Shown here piece by piece: positions 1-10,700 of a stretch of 64,000 nt of DNA. The notes under the pieces were generated by a model, which was not told the origin of the DNA, searched no databases, and saw only the letters and a program-made list of their open reading frames with translations. Source of the stretch: Psilocybe azurescens (Eukaryota; Basidiomycota; Agaricomycetes; Agaricales; Agrocybaceae). Position 1 is the stretch's first letter. The number at the start of each line of letters is the position of its first letter. The translations under genes were made by a program, and so were the position numbers. The stretch lies in assembly GCA_023853785.1 (NCBI GenBank), contig JAJIRX010000865.1:1-64000 (forward strand). Reading direction: 5' to 3'.

Positions 1-1085
1 GTCCTGTATCTTAGAATAGGAACCAAGTAATTACACCCCAGATTTGATATCAGAATTTACTCTGAATAAGAATTCTAGTGTTAACACTTCGAGGACTAGT
101 GATTTGTGTGATAAGAGATCGAACACTGCAGTTCACCTTAAACAATTAGGCGTTACCTGGTTTCGTGAGCGATCGCCATTGTGATATTCAACGTCAGGTC
201 TATTAGACTTGATAAGCAGGCTTTTATAAGTCATCCGTGGACTGCCCTGGGGATTGTTAAGTACGGATTGGAACCCTATACGACTAGCGATTGCTCATAG
301 TAACTAGGGACGACTGTCAGAGAACTCCGACTGTTCAGGACGTTGCCTATAGTAAGACTGCCCTGGGGATTATTAAGTACGGGTGGGAACCCTATGCTGA
401 GGCTAGTGATCACTCATAGTAACTAGGGACGACTGTCAGAGAAATCCGACTGTTTTCAGGACGTTGCCTATAGTAAACTAAGGACTGTGGACTAGTGTGC
501 CCAGTTGCTTATAGGAACCAAGGATCTACTACGTGTTAATATGGGTGATCACTTATAGTGTTTGACAAAGTTTGAGTTTGGGTTTTATAAAGAGAAACTG
601 TTAAGTGTCCTGTGTACACTCGCCCCCAAAAGCGATCCCCTGATATTGGTGATCGCCCTCATATAAGAGAGATCACCTTTACTATTCAAGTGCCTTGTGT
701 GTACTAGCCTGTAAAAACGTTCTCTAGCTACTAGTGATCACCCCAGAGCAATTGTCTAAGTCTGTACTCTGCTAAACTAGTTATTGTAATAAGCCTTACG
801 AGCTTACCCTCCCAGATCGAACTGATCAATATAAATATTTGATTGGGTGTTGTGTATTGGGCAATTACAAAGTCACCCCGCACTAAACATCTCAACGGCA
901 TCATAAATGAAGGGGTGTGGATAGGGATTGCAGGTCACCGTTGAGGCTTGATAGCGGGTAGGTGAACAAATCCGATACCACACTCCAATAGTACTCACCG
1001 TATTTCTACAGCATTCACACACCCCCAAGCCCCTATCCTTCTTTGACAAACACTTGGACCGTGACATGCATTGCACTCGGCGTCA
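1..1085. other. Gene-less left end with short repeats
   Basis: No coding region can be supported here. The DNA is repeat-like: the words GATCACC, GATCGCC and CTTATAG recur at irregular spacing and a 116/121-bp tandem pair lies at 240-475. A minus-strand reading at 873-1076 has a possible intron donor but no recognisable product. Confidence 0.5.
240..475. repeat. Tandem duplication, two units of 116 and about 120 bp
   Basis: Unit one (240-355) and unit two (356-475) both start with GACTGCCCTGGGGATT and end with GTTGCCTATAGTAA, in direct orientation. They differ by a few substitutions and by small insertions near 395-402 and 453-454. The order is conserved throughout, so this is a local duplication rather than chance similarity. 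Confidence 0.9.
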
Positions 1086-1089
1086 GACA

Positions 1090-2115
1090 GCTGGAAGATG
1101 GTTAGCAACTGTATTCGTTCCAGTTGTCCCACCACACTGACTGTGTCTCCCAGCTAGTACAACGCATACGCATATATTGCCTGCCATTCACCTCTCCCCT
1201 GCCCCTATCTTCAACCTCGACCTCGACCCCTACCACGACCTCCGGTGTTCGATTCACGGTCCTTAGTACAGGCAGAGCAAGTAGCATCGCACCTTTGACC
1301 AGCAAAGCCAGGACGGTAAGTATATGTGTTCATTTATGCTGTCCCGCCAAAACACTTAGACTCACTGTGTTTCTACAGCTTCGCATATGTTCTACCCCCT
1401 TCACCTTGCCCCACCTTGACCTTGACCTTGACCTCCCGGGCGTTTGATCCATACAGAAAGAGACACTATCGTCACACCTTGGAAGAGTCAATGACAGTGA
1501 GCATGCATACAAGGCCCTTATCGTTGTCTCGCATACTCACCTGTGCGCTTATTTTTCATCTTCTTGTCCCCCGACCCTTGTTCACCACCAGGACCTCTAA
1601 CATTCATTGGCGAGCCCCCATCTTGGCGGATGGTGAAATAACAAGAACTGACCTGTTTCCATCCATCCTCCTTCCAGACCGACTCTGTGCACCAGCCCTA
1701 AATGCGCATACATTCTACAAGCGCCCCAGTCCGGGCGTGGATATAGAAATTTGAACCATGTGCCACTGTTTTGGTGAGCATAAACATTCACAAGACCGTG
1801 AAGACAAGAGCTAACCTATTATCTCCCTGCAGGGTTGTTGATGATGAGCACTGACCTTTGTTCACCTATAGTACTGGCAACCTCCCTGTAGACTGATGCT
1901 CAACGGCAGCTACAACTTCCCACATGCTCCACTCGACCCATGATGTCAGCCAAAGCTGCCCATGCAGTGAACAAGTGCCCACAAGTCAAGGTAGCCGAGC
2001 TTTTAGGAAGGATATTGGGTGCTGGGTGGCATAGGAGGCATCTTGTTGGGTATTAACGGTGAGTATAGACATTCGCAAGACTGCCGGAGATGATAACTGA
2101 TTCCTTCGACAGCAT
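1090..2115 (+). repeat. Reiterated splice-site-like modules
   Basis: Four donor-like blocks of related sequence (GGTGAGCATAAACATTC and variants) occur at about 1316, 1494, 1772 and 2060. Pyrimidine-rich acceptor-like blocks ending in ACAG or GCAG lie at about 1378, 1832 and 2112. The interval between donor and acceptor blocks is about 50-65 bp, the intron size used elsewhere in this window. The exon-like stretches are rich in CCTTGACC and CCTCGACC repeats. No continuous reading frame with a recognisable product was found, so this could be a decayed gene built of duplicated exon-intron units or a non-coding repeat. Confidence 0.35.
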
Positions 2116-2351
2116 CCAAGTCCCAGGCCCTGACGGGCTACACACGTGCTACGCACTGTAGCCATCGATCAGCCGGCCTAGTAGGCATGCTCAGCTGCCT
2201 CAGGCGTTGTAGGCAGCACAATATGAGCAGGGGGACGGTCGCTTAGGGTCAGGAGAGACGAGCGAGAGCATCGAGAGCGTCGAGAATGATTGGATAGCAA
2301 TCATAATAGTAGGCAAAGGGGTGTTGAAAGGTCCGGCCTGTCACTTAAAAT

Positions 2352-3695
2352 GGCTCTGGTGTCATGTCTGGAACAGTCCAGATTTGGATGTTTTTTCAAA
2401 ACCATGTGGTTATGAAGTACTAAATATGTAGAATTATAAATGATTTGTGTGCGCTTTTTGCCTTCTAAATTAGGAATGTCACAAGTTCAATTTCTGATTA
2501 TTGCAAACATTATAAACTTGCAGAAAATCATTCTAAGATTCTTACTTTATTAACAACTAATTGTACAGCCTTGATTTTTTTAGAGAGGAAGCTTTACATC
2601 TATTACACAGTCTACATTTATATTTATTAATTTTTGTCAGGCAATAACAATAACATATTAATTAAATCAGTAAACATACCTCAAGCTTTGGCTACAAATT
2701 CACAACATTTGTGGTTATTCTTTCCTTTACAGTTTGTTCCTTTAAGGCCAGCAGCAACACACACCATGCATCTGCATTTTTCTCACCACCCCAAATTGCA
2801 TAGAGTGGACCAGGAGTAAAAGATTGACTCATGTTTATATCACCTGATGGTCCTGGCATAGAATATAGTCCAGATGTTGATGCCTCTGGGTCCTGCATTG
2901 TCACATCTGGGATATCAATTCAGATGAAGGTGCATCTATACCCAGTGTTACTGTATCTTGGACAATAAATATTGACAATGAAGATGCCTCTGCACTTTGC
3001 ATTGGCATTGGCACATCTTGAGTGACAAATATTCCTGTAGAATTGAGGTACTTTCAACCTGCACAGTATGAGAAGTAATGACTCTTGGCTGGTGTCTTTT
3101 GCTGCAGGAAGGACACATGAAACATGATTATCTGACTGCACTCATTTCTCATGTGGTTTTCTCTGTGGCTGACTTGGTAAAATTGTTTGCTTCTCTTAAA
3201 CAGTGTTCACTCCAAATCTTGTAATATGCAGCTAAATGTTCTCGGAGTTTGATTTTCCAAAGTAACATACTTTGCCCCCACATCAACAGGTTGAGAATTA
3301 TTATCTTGCTTTTACTAGCCAAAACTTGCTTTTCCTCCACCTGCAGACTGACCAGCTATGTTTTTCTGGCTTTTGAGCCTTTTACCAGACATGTTGAATA
3401 GATTAGGCAATATATCGACAATCAGAAGTAATTGGATGGTGAGGGATGAGGGACAGATGAAATAGTTAAATAAGGGACTATAATTCAGCGGCCAGCAATT
3501 ATTAACAGCCGTTTTGGGTCAGTCACCCGATTTGGGTGTTAATTTTGATGGGTTTCCGAATTGGGGTGTTAATTTTTGATGGGTTTCCGAATTAGGGTGT
3601 TAATTTTGACCGCTTCCCAATTAGGCTGTTAAATTGTGGCTATGCAAATTAACACCCTAATTGGTAAGAAGTGTTCCAGACACGGCTCCAGAGCC
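2352..3695. mobile_element. TIR transposon-like element, non-autonomous or decayed
   Basis: The left end starts GGCTCTGGTGTCATGTCTGG (from 2352) and the right end (3673-3695) is its imperfect inverse, matching over the outer 8 and inner 10 bases of a 23-bp arm. The flanks are CTTAAAAT on the left (2344-2351) and CTTAAA on the right (3696-3701), which may be a target duplication. The interior has a minus-strand start at about 3392 reading MSGKRLKSQKN and three further short minus-strand frames (about 3340 to 2692) with no recognisable transposase. A hAT-like origin is possible from element size and duplication length, but this is inference. Confidence 0.55.
3500..3660. repeat. Tandem GGGTGTTAATTTTGA repeats inside the TIR element
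   Basis: Three to four copies of a unit of about 37 bp, each containing GGTGTTAATTTT followed by GATGGGTTTCCGAATT, lie head to tail near the right end of the element. An inverted copy (AATTAACACCCTAATT) follows at about 3647. This is a typical layout for subterminal transposase-binding repeats, although no protein is known for this element. Confidence 0.55.
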
Positions 3696-3701
3696 CTTAA
3701 A

Positions 3702-3966
3702 GGCTCTGGTGTCATGTCTGGAACAGTCTAGATTTGGATGTTTTTTCAAAACCATGTGGTTATGAAGTACTAAATATGTAGAATTATAAATGATTTGTGT
3801 GCGCTTTTTGCCTTCTAAATTAGGAATGTCACAAGTTCAATTTCTGATTATTGCAAACATTATAAACTTGCAGAAAATCATTCTAAGATTCTTATTTTAT
3901 TAACAACTAATTGTACAGCCTTGATTTTTTTTAGAGAGGAAGCTTTACATCTATTACACAGTCTAC
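3702..3966. mobile_element. Truncated second copy of the TIR element's left end
   Basis: This stretch repeats 2352-2615 almost base for base over 265 bp; the main differences are one extra T in the T-run near the end and a few substitutions. It begins with the same GGCTCTGG terminus and stops abruptly after CAGTCTAC at 3966, where the sequence changes to one containing a GC-rich hairpin. The break marks either a deletion or the edge of the large element to the right. Confidence 0.8.
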
Positions 3967-3977
3967 TTGATGTTGAG

Positions 3978-3995
3978 GGCCGAGGCTTTGCCCGG
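3978..3995. other. GC-rich hairpin at left edge of the Helitron region
   Basis: On the minus strand the bases read GCCGGGCAAAGCCTCGGC, which folds into a short stem with one bulge and an AAA-type loop. Helitrons carry a short GC-rich hairpin near the 3' end, and the polyprotein is read toward this side, so position and orientation fit. The expected CTRR end is not seen after the hairpin. Confidence 0.4.
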
Positions 3996-4100
3996 CAGTA
4001 CGAGTCCTTTTTCTTTTTACACCAGAATCTGCACGAAATTATATTATCTAATAATAATTTATTATGTTATCAATAATCATAGTATCATGGTGACCTATGG

Positions 4101-4204
4101 CAGATTTACGTGACAGAGGTGACTCACGTGAATTGTCAAATCTGCCTCCGTTAGCCTTAGAACCAAATAGGATATCAATCTTACAGGTGACTCACGTGAA
4201 TTGT
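4101..4204. repeat. Repeated TCACGTGA block with inverted flanks
   Basis: The 20-mer AGGTGACTCACGTGAATTGT occurs exactly twice, at 4117-4136 and 4185-4204. Around the first copy, CAGATTT(ACG)TGACA at 4101-4115 is mirrored by TGTCAAATCTG at 4134-4144, so the CACGTG core sits in an inverted repeat. CACGTG is the bHLH (E-box) core; whether it is regulatory or a transposition signal is unknown. Confidence 0.7.
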
Positions 4205-4471
4205 TGAATCCGGCCAGCGCCTATCAATGTTATCTTGTGTTTGATTAAGCAGAAAGGCCTAGGAAGGCCGACAATGGTATTTATTAAGGTTGTACAGACT
4301 GCAATGTGGACGAAAGTTAATATTATGGTTCAAAAATAAAAACATGGTAATTATGAATACATTCGTTAATGAACAAGAAATTTTACAATCTAAGATGTAT
4401 GAGAGGAAAAATAGCAGGCTAGCAGATATAACATGTGTCCAATGATCAAATTGGATATGAGAGCAAGTGGT

Positions 4472-7055
4472 TTAGTTCGTAATATGAGTACTGACATATA
4501 CATTACGTGCGTGTTTCATCTGCAATCTGTTCATGTTCTTCTGCCTCTGGGTCTCATATGCGACACAACAAGATGACAAGTTGACCTCAATATCTTCACC
4601 GATTATGTCATCCGCTGAGTCGTATTTCCTGTTAACAACATTGACAACCAATATATCGCCCTCTGGATCTTTACGAGCATGAACACATCGAACGTACTTC
4701 CCACTATGTGTACCTTCTATAATTGCCAGAAGTCCGCAGTCGTGATTAGCCATTGGGTATTTCGGTGTTATAAGGCGTGGATCTACTGCAACTGTCCGTT
4801 TTGATCTTGTCGAAAAATGTTGCAGTGTGATCGTGCCATCGATATCTTGATGGACAGTTACGAATATTTCTTTATCAGAAAGTGGCCTGCCTTCAGCGTT
4901 GACAACTAGTTGTAATCCAACCAGTTCTTGTTTAATGAGCACATGGTCCATGGATTGTGTGTTAAGAGAGATTGCAGTTGTATGGTGATCACTGGACATT
5001 TCCACAATAGCTTGATCATTTGTATCGGTAAATGCACGTGGAGAGTTCATGACATGTAATGGATTCCATGCAGGAGTGCTGCAGCTGACCTCGTCGGGTA
5101 GCGGTAGAGGAGTGTTTCCTCCGATGTTTTGTGGCGGATTTTGGGGTAAAGATATTCTGGACGCATTAACTATTGCATTTGCCTCTTCTGGTCTCATTTC
5201 CTTCAAAGTTTTCGATGTCCTGTAACATTTGTTATGATTCATGAAAAAAACTTAAATGTTCATAAGCAATGCGCACCCATGCACCAAGACGTCCTTGCAA
5301 TTCACATTGACCTTCTTGAAAGGGGAATTGGGATCATAGCGGGATAGTTCGATCAAAATTTGTATGTTATCGTCTTCTTGAGATTGCGGCGAAACATCTT
5401 TTATGACACCGATAGCGCCTTTAAGTACGTGATGGCTCTTCATTACGATGACGGTGATGCCACACCAAGGGTGTTTGTTTTGAGTATTTAGGCGAGATGT
5501 ATATTCCGTCTCGTGCGACACATGTTGAAATGGGACCTCGCATTTTGAGACGCTGTTGACGTGTACGTCTATATACTGAGACTGCCATCAGACTTTGCAT
5601 TTCAGCTATGTCATCTCAGACACACCTTCATGTTTTCATCTGTCATTGATGCTCCATAACTCCTCTCCCTTTGATTATCCACAACAGTCGCGAACTGATT
5701 GTTCGACTTTGACGATCCATCCAGTGAAATCTGCATGTATACCGCTGTTCACGCGCACATAATCCCCTGGTTCGAATATTTTCTCCACATCATCCCACGT
5801 AGTACGTATGACAGAAGGTGGAACTTTGGGCCGTCTTGTGCTTTTGTCGAAACCGCCAATCGTATTGTTCCCAGCTTCATTATCAGACGAGTAGGTTTCA
5901 TCATCATCAACGGAGACGTCTCACGAAATGACTGGTCGTCTCTACCACAGATCCTCTCCAGCCAACGGAAGTTAACATGACTGAGTCACCTTCATCTATG
6001 TTCCATTCGCGTGGTTTAGGCATTGGGGGGTCGATTACGAAGGGGGTGTTGGCTAAGCTGGAACAATTTGAATAATCTATACGTCATATCATCCACGTCT
6101 GTCGCGATATAGCCATAGTCGATGTCTTTCTTTATGAGGCCTCTTTCGAATGTCATGTCGCCTATGTGATAGGTAAATTGATTGTCTACAGTGTCTCTGA
6201 TTGCATTGCGAAATTCCAATGGATCGAAGAGTCTCGGTTCGGGTATATAACGCATCAATTTTCGCTTGAGGGAAACTTCTTCTCTCGATCGATACGCGAT
6301 GCGCGGAACCAGTAACAAGGAAATGCCCCATGCATTCGTAGATTCGACACGTCCGACATCTCCTTTGTATAATCCTTTGATTATCCTGACCCATTGTCCC
6401 TGCAAAACATCTCTTTTTTTGTTAAACATGCGAAGTATGTTCAGGGATTCGTCCCTTTGGATCAGCTTGCGACCGATTCCCTTGTCGGGTGCGAATTATA
6501 CCCGGGGTCTTCATGAGTAATTCGGCGGTCTCTTGGTTCATCGTGCACTCTAGGTATATGTGGCCTCGTACCGAAACTCGTGTAAAGGCAGAACGTAGCT
6601 GGTGATGATCGCGTGCAGTATGGAGTAACGACATGACCGCAATTTCTTCCTCTCCTTTCTACTAAAATCAGCTGAGTTGTATAGAACGGTATACATGCAC
6701 ACGTACTCTACAGTCAACCCTCCACGTTGGATAGTCGGAAGACTGATGGCTGTATGTTTGATGGTTCTGCTCAACGGCATCGACATATTTGGATCCAAAA
6801 TTCTGCAAATCCAAGGCCACGCGATCTATCCTTTCCTGTATTCGTTGAATGACGTTGGCCATTCTTTCGTCCCTAGTTTCATTGATTTCCACAACACTCT
6901 TGAGTACTAAATCTAAATCGTCTCCTTCGTTGTTATCATCATCGATGAAGCAATCTTCATAGACATGCGTTACATTAACGGCTTGAATAAGAACGACGTC
7001 GATGCCGTACCAAAGTCTTCGAATTCATCAGATTCATCCTCGTCGACATCGACCT
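4472..7055 (-). CDS. Spt5-like NGN/KOW protein, multi-exon, 5' end unresolved
   Basis: This gene encodes a protein built like the transcription elongation factor Spt5. In order it has an acidic N-terminal stretch (VDEDESDEFEDFG, near 7015-7055), a second acidic stretch followed by NETRDERMANVIQRIQERID (near 6890-6830), an NGN-like part (RSAFTRVSVRGHIYLECTMN, near 6600), and KOW-like segments at about 6394-6330 (GQWVRIIKGLYKGDVGRVES), 5770-5690 (EPGDYVRVNSGIHADFTGWI), 5460-5390 and 4720-4600 (GLLAIIEGTHSGKYVRCVHA). An intron of about 48 bp near 6705-6658 (GTACGT to TTTTAGTAG) joins DCR to KGEEEIAVM. A one-base change in the CCC run (GGG, 6487-6489) is needed to connect NGN and KOW parts. Related KOW proteins are numerous in Agaricomycetes; this copy is too divergent and incomplete to be the essential Spt5. 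It lies just downstream of the Helitron polyprotein on the same strand. Confidence 0.6.
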
Positions 7056-7344
7056 GTTAGCGCCTCTACATCGATAAATTGTAGGACAGACGCATTTCGC
7101 TGCTTGATTCACACGGTCAGTTTTGATCAATGTGCTTATAGATAGTAGGACGCACTCGTTTCATGCCAGACATGTATAGATATACTTTTAAAGTAGCCGC
7201 CAATATGTTTATGTTGACTGAAGTTGTAGATTGATTCGATTCGGGACGTCTACTTTAAGGGCGTAACAATATCTCGAATTAGCTCTACAAGCACACGAGT
7301 TATATTTTAGTTTGAGGAGATTTCTATTATTATATACATTCCTG

Positions 7345-7674
7345 TTACTCATTGAATCGATACGCTGACGTGGATTGGATTTCAGGCAGACGAACATCTA
7401 CTGCACTAGGTATATCATGCACAGCTCTACTTACCTTAACAGGATCAATGTCGGGAGGAGAGAGTAGGAAAGCGTGAGAATATATCGGATCGCAGAAGAT
7501 AATCGAGCGGCTAAACGAAATCTCGGTGTATTCCGAAATATTTGTGCGCGTGACGTTCAATAACGGCGGTGCGACAACATTCACACGCTTTCCGTTTTCA
7601 TAGGAACCACCGTGTAGCCTGCCGGCGTGTATGTGATATGTCCTGGATGGTCGGTAGCGATCGTCATACCGCAT
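7345..7674 (-). CDS. Hypothetical short reading frame between Helitron and Spt5-like gene
   Basis: The frame gives 109 residues beginning MRYDDRYRPSRTYHIHAGRL. I do not recognise a domain. A donor-like GTAAGT follows DIDPVK and an acceptor-like TGCAG lies about 34 bp downstream, so it may be an exon rather than a whole gene, perhaps the 5' part of the Spt5-like gene or a tail of the Helitron transcript. No start context, signal peptide or membrane segment stands out. Confidence 0.3.
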   Translation of the reverse strand: MRYDDRYRPSRTYHIHAGRLHGGSYENGKRVNVVAPPLLNVTRTNISEYTEISFSRSIIFCDPIYSHAFLLSPPDIDPVKVSRAVHDIPSAVDVRLPEIQSTSAYRFNE

Positions 7675-7796
7675 ACCTACAACGTATATCTATGTACATA
7701 GAGGATAGCGTCATTAATATGTCTGTAGCTATATCAAATGGTAGACAGTAGTAAGATGGAACAGGGATCAACTATAAGGTCGCAAGCAGTTTACTA

Positions 7797-10700
7797 TCAA
7801 TCCCTAACATATACAGCATATATGGCATGCTTGACATGGCCACCACAGACGGAGGTACGCAGCCACTGAGAACTGTCCATCAGATCACTTATATTGCGTT
7901 CCCTGACACATTGTCGACCGGTAGCGATCCCGTCATGATACCACACATCGCCCCGTGTGTCTACGATGCGACTGACGAAATGTTGTTGACCTCCATACAC
8001 GACTCCGGCAAGTCTATAGCAAAATCGAATGCCGTCTGATGCATAAAGCAGCTCAGTATCGATCAGAAATCTAGGGTTTCCCAGTTCAATCATCGTAATA
8101 TAAGGCATGCGTTCAATTCTATGCGATATGCTCAATCTCACTAAACGTTGATTTCCAGCACCACGATGGACATATTTTTTACTTTCTCGTTGATTCTCAC
8201 TCAAATTCCAACCAAGACTATCGGATATTAATGCTTCTGCAACAGCATCGTCGTGAAATTGACCCGTCAACATGAGACCCATGAATTCTCCAAAGTGTAG
8301 GAGGGGAGTAGGTCGGTGATAATTGCATACATTGCAAGATAGCTCTAAGGTACCGCTTGTGCGACATCCCATTAATGCAAAAGCTATGTTATATATGACG
8401 GTCGATCTTTGTCCCAGGGGAAAATTAATGGGATTGGTCTCTCTCAGCTTGTCCCTAACGCTATTTCGGGTTTGTTCAAGCGACATAGTACCATTAGCAC
8501 AACTCGAGAAGCCCACGCACAGCTTGTCCATAAAAGGTGAGATGTCACTAAATCGTCTCTGCCATTGCTGAGGATTTGTTTCCCATATATTATACAGAAT
8601 AGTAAAGATAGAATCGTAACCGCAGCTGTAGTTCGTGTGATCCCACAAGATGCCTGTAGGCAAGGAAGCGCGGGTATCGTTATTTGCTGTATGTTTTGCC
8701 TTCTTTATATTTGTAACAGCACTCTGCGCAGTTGAATCTTCGTCCGCCCTTTTTTTTAGGGAGGGTTTTTAGTACCTTAAGTGTTATATTGTCTAGGGAC
8801 CACGTGCCGTCGTGTACGACCTGTTTGATTATGCTTTCTCCAGGTGCATAAGCGAGGGCAGAGTGCCAAGTATTATCGATAGCACTCGATTTATTCCATA
8901 ACATATATGCCCTGATAGTCGGGTTCCTCAAAGTGTGAGGAATAGTGTTAGGAAGGACATCATCATACCTCAATCTGGTTACTTCATCCAATATGTTAAG
9001 CTCTCTGAATTCTTGACGAAGATGACCGTTAATACCTCTTGTGATTTTTTAGCATCTACTGCACGCAGAATGATAGTGCCCTCTGCACTCGAGCTCCTGG
9101 ACAGACACGTATAATATGACATGTGATCTTTACAATGTTCCAAGTGAATCACATTGTACATCCCTCGTTTTACCCTGAGACGCATAGTCAGTCATCGCAA
9201 AATTTGGAAGCACGAGGATCTGCTGACGTTGTATAGATAACTTAGCACCTGATTTAAGCGTGCATGTTACGCGAGACGATGTCCAAGTAAGTGGTACAAC
9301 GTTTTCGGGAAGGTCGGGCAACTTGATAATCTGTGGTGGATTTACTAATTCAACAAAGAGTGTGTCAAGTACAGGTCTTTCGAACGGTCCTTGCGATGAC
9401 TCCCATCCTACAACGACAGCTTCTTGACCTTTCGTAATACACAACTCCGTGGCGTCATTGTTTCTTATCATCACGGGCATGCCTACACACAAGGAAAGCT
9501 TTGAAGCTACTTGTTCGGCTAGAACACGGACTACGACTCCACAGAGCCTCTTGAAGTTTTTGTGACATTTTATGTTGTTTTGGACAATTCGCCTTGGCCG
9601 CACGACGCTTCCGATCTTTTGCGATTCTCACCTTCTTGAACACCGAGATTATCGATCGAGTAGAAATGATAAAGAGTCTGGCCCGTGTCTGTGGCGAAAC
9701 GCGCGGCGCCCTGTTCGTTGAACCTGTCTTTCTGATTATTCCAGGCAGTGATAACCGATACATTCCTAAACTTATCGTCCGTCAAAGGAGACACACCGTT
9801 TCTCATCAATTTCAAAGGTGTTCTGGTGTTCAAGAACTCGATATCAGATGGCGTACAATTTGCGTATCTCATGTTCTCTAGAGCCGTGCGCAGCTTAGAA
9901 TCAGCGACGGACTGCGTCTTCTGCCTCATATTTTGCTTCAGTATGACAACCGTAGTGAACTGATGCCAGAATATTTTACCTAGTGTTGCCTCTTGATCGC
10001 TCGGTCTCATACGTGAATCCTGGGTATGCTTGATGCTTGGGCTGTAAAAGGGAAGATTGCCGACAGGTGGAAGTTGTGCAAAATCTCCGGCGAGTATCAT
10101 CGATACTCCTCCAAAAACAGAATCGCTATTGAAGACCTGCGACAGACGCTGACTGATTGCAAAAAGGTCACGGGCAGATAGCATAGAAATTTCATCGATA
10201 AATATATACTCCACACCTGTTAGTCGTGTGCGCACTTCGTTTATAACAGCACCTTCGTTTTTGGAGAAATCTTGACCAGAATTGGACCTGGAATAGATAC
10301 CCAAAGCACTGTGATACGTAGAACCGTTGAGAAGAGCAGCTGCAGTGCCTGTAGGTGCGAAGACAACAAATCGGTGCGACTCTCCCCTTAATTCAAACAT
10401 CCGTACGATAGCCTTAATGACTTGGCTCTTGCCAGTACCTCCCATCCCGCCCTAGATGCATTCTCATCTGATCAGGTGATAAAGAACTTCGCATGATTTG
10501 CAACAATGCGAAACGCCCTTTCCTGTTCTACGTTCAATGTGAATTGATCAACAATAGTATTCGCTAGAACATCGTGGTCTGACTTGCTCGCTTTGTAGCT
10601 TCTCAAAAGGTAGTCGGATGATAAAATCCTGACATCATTACTGGAGTCTGCTGCGAAACCCATTTCGACGTCTTCGCTAGGAAGTATAGGGGGTATGTAC

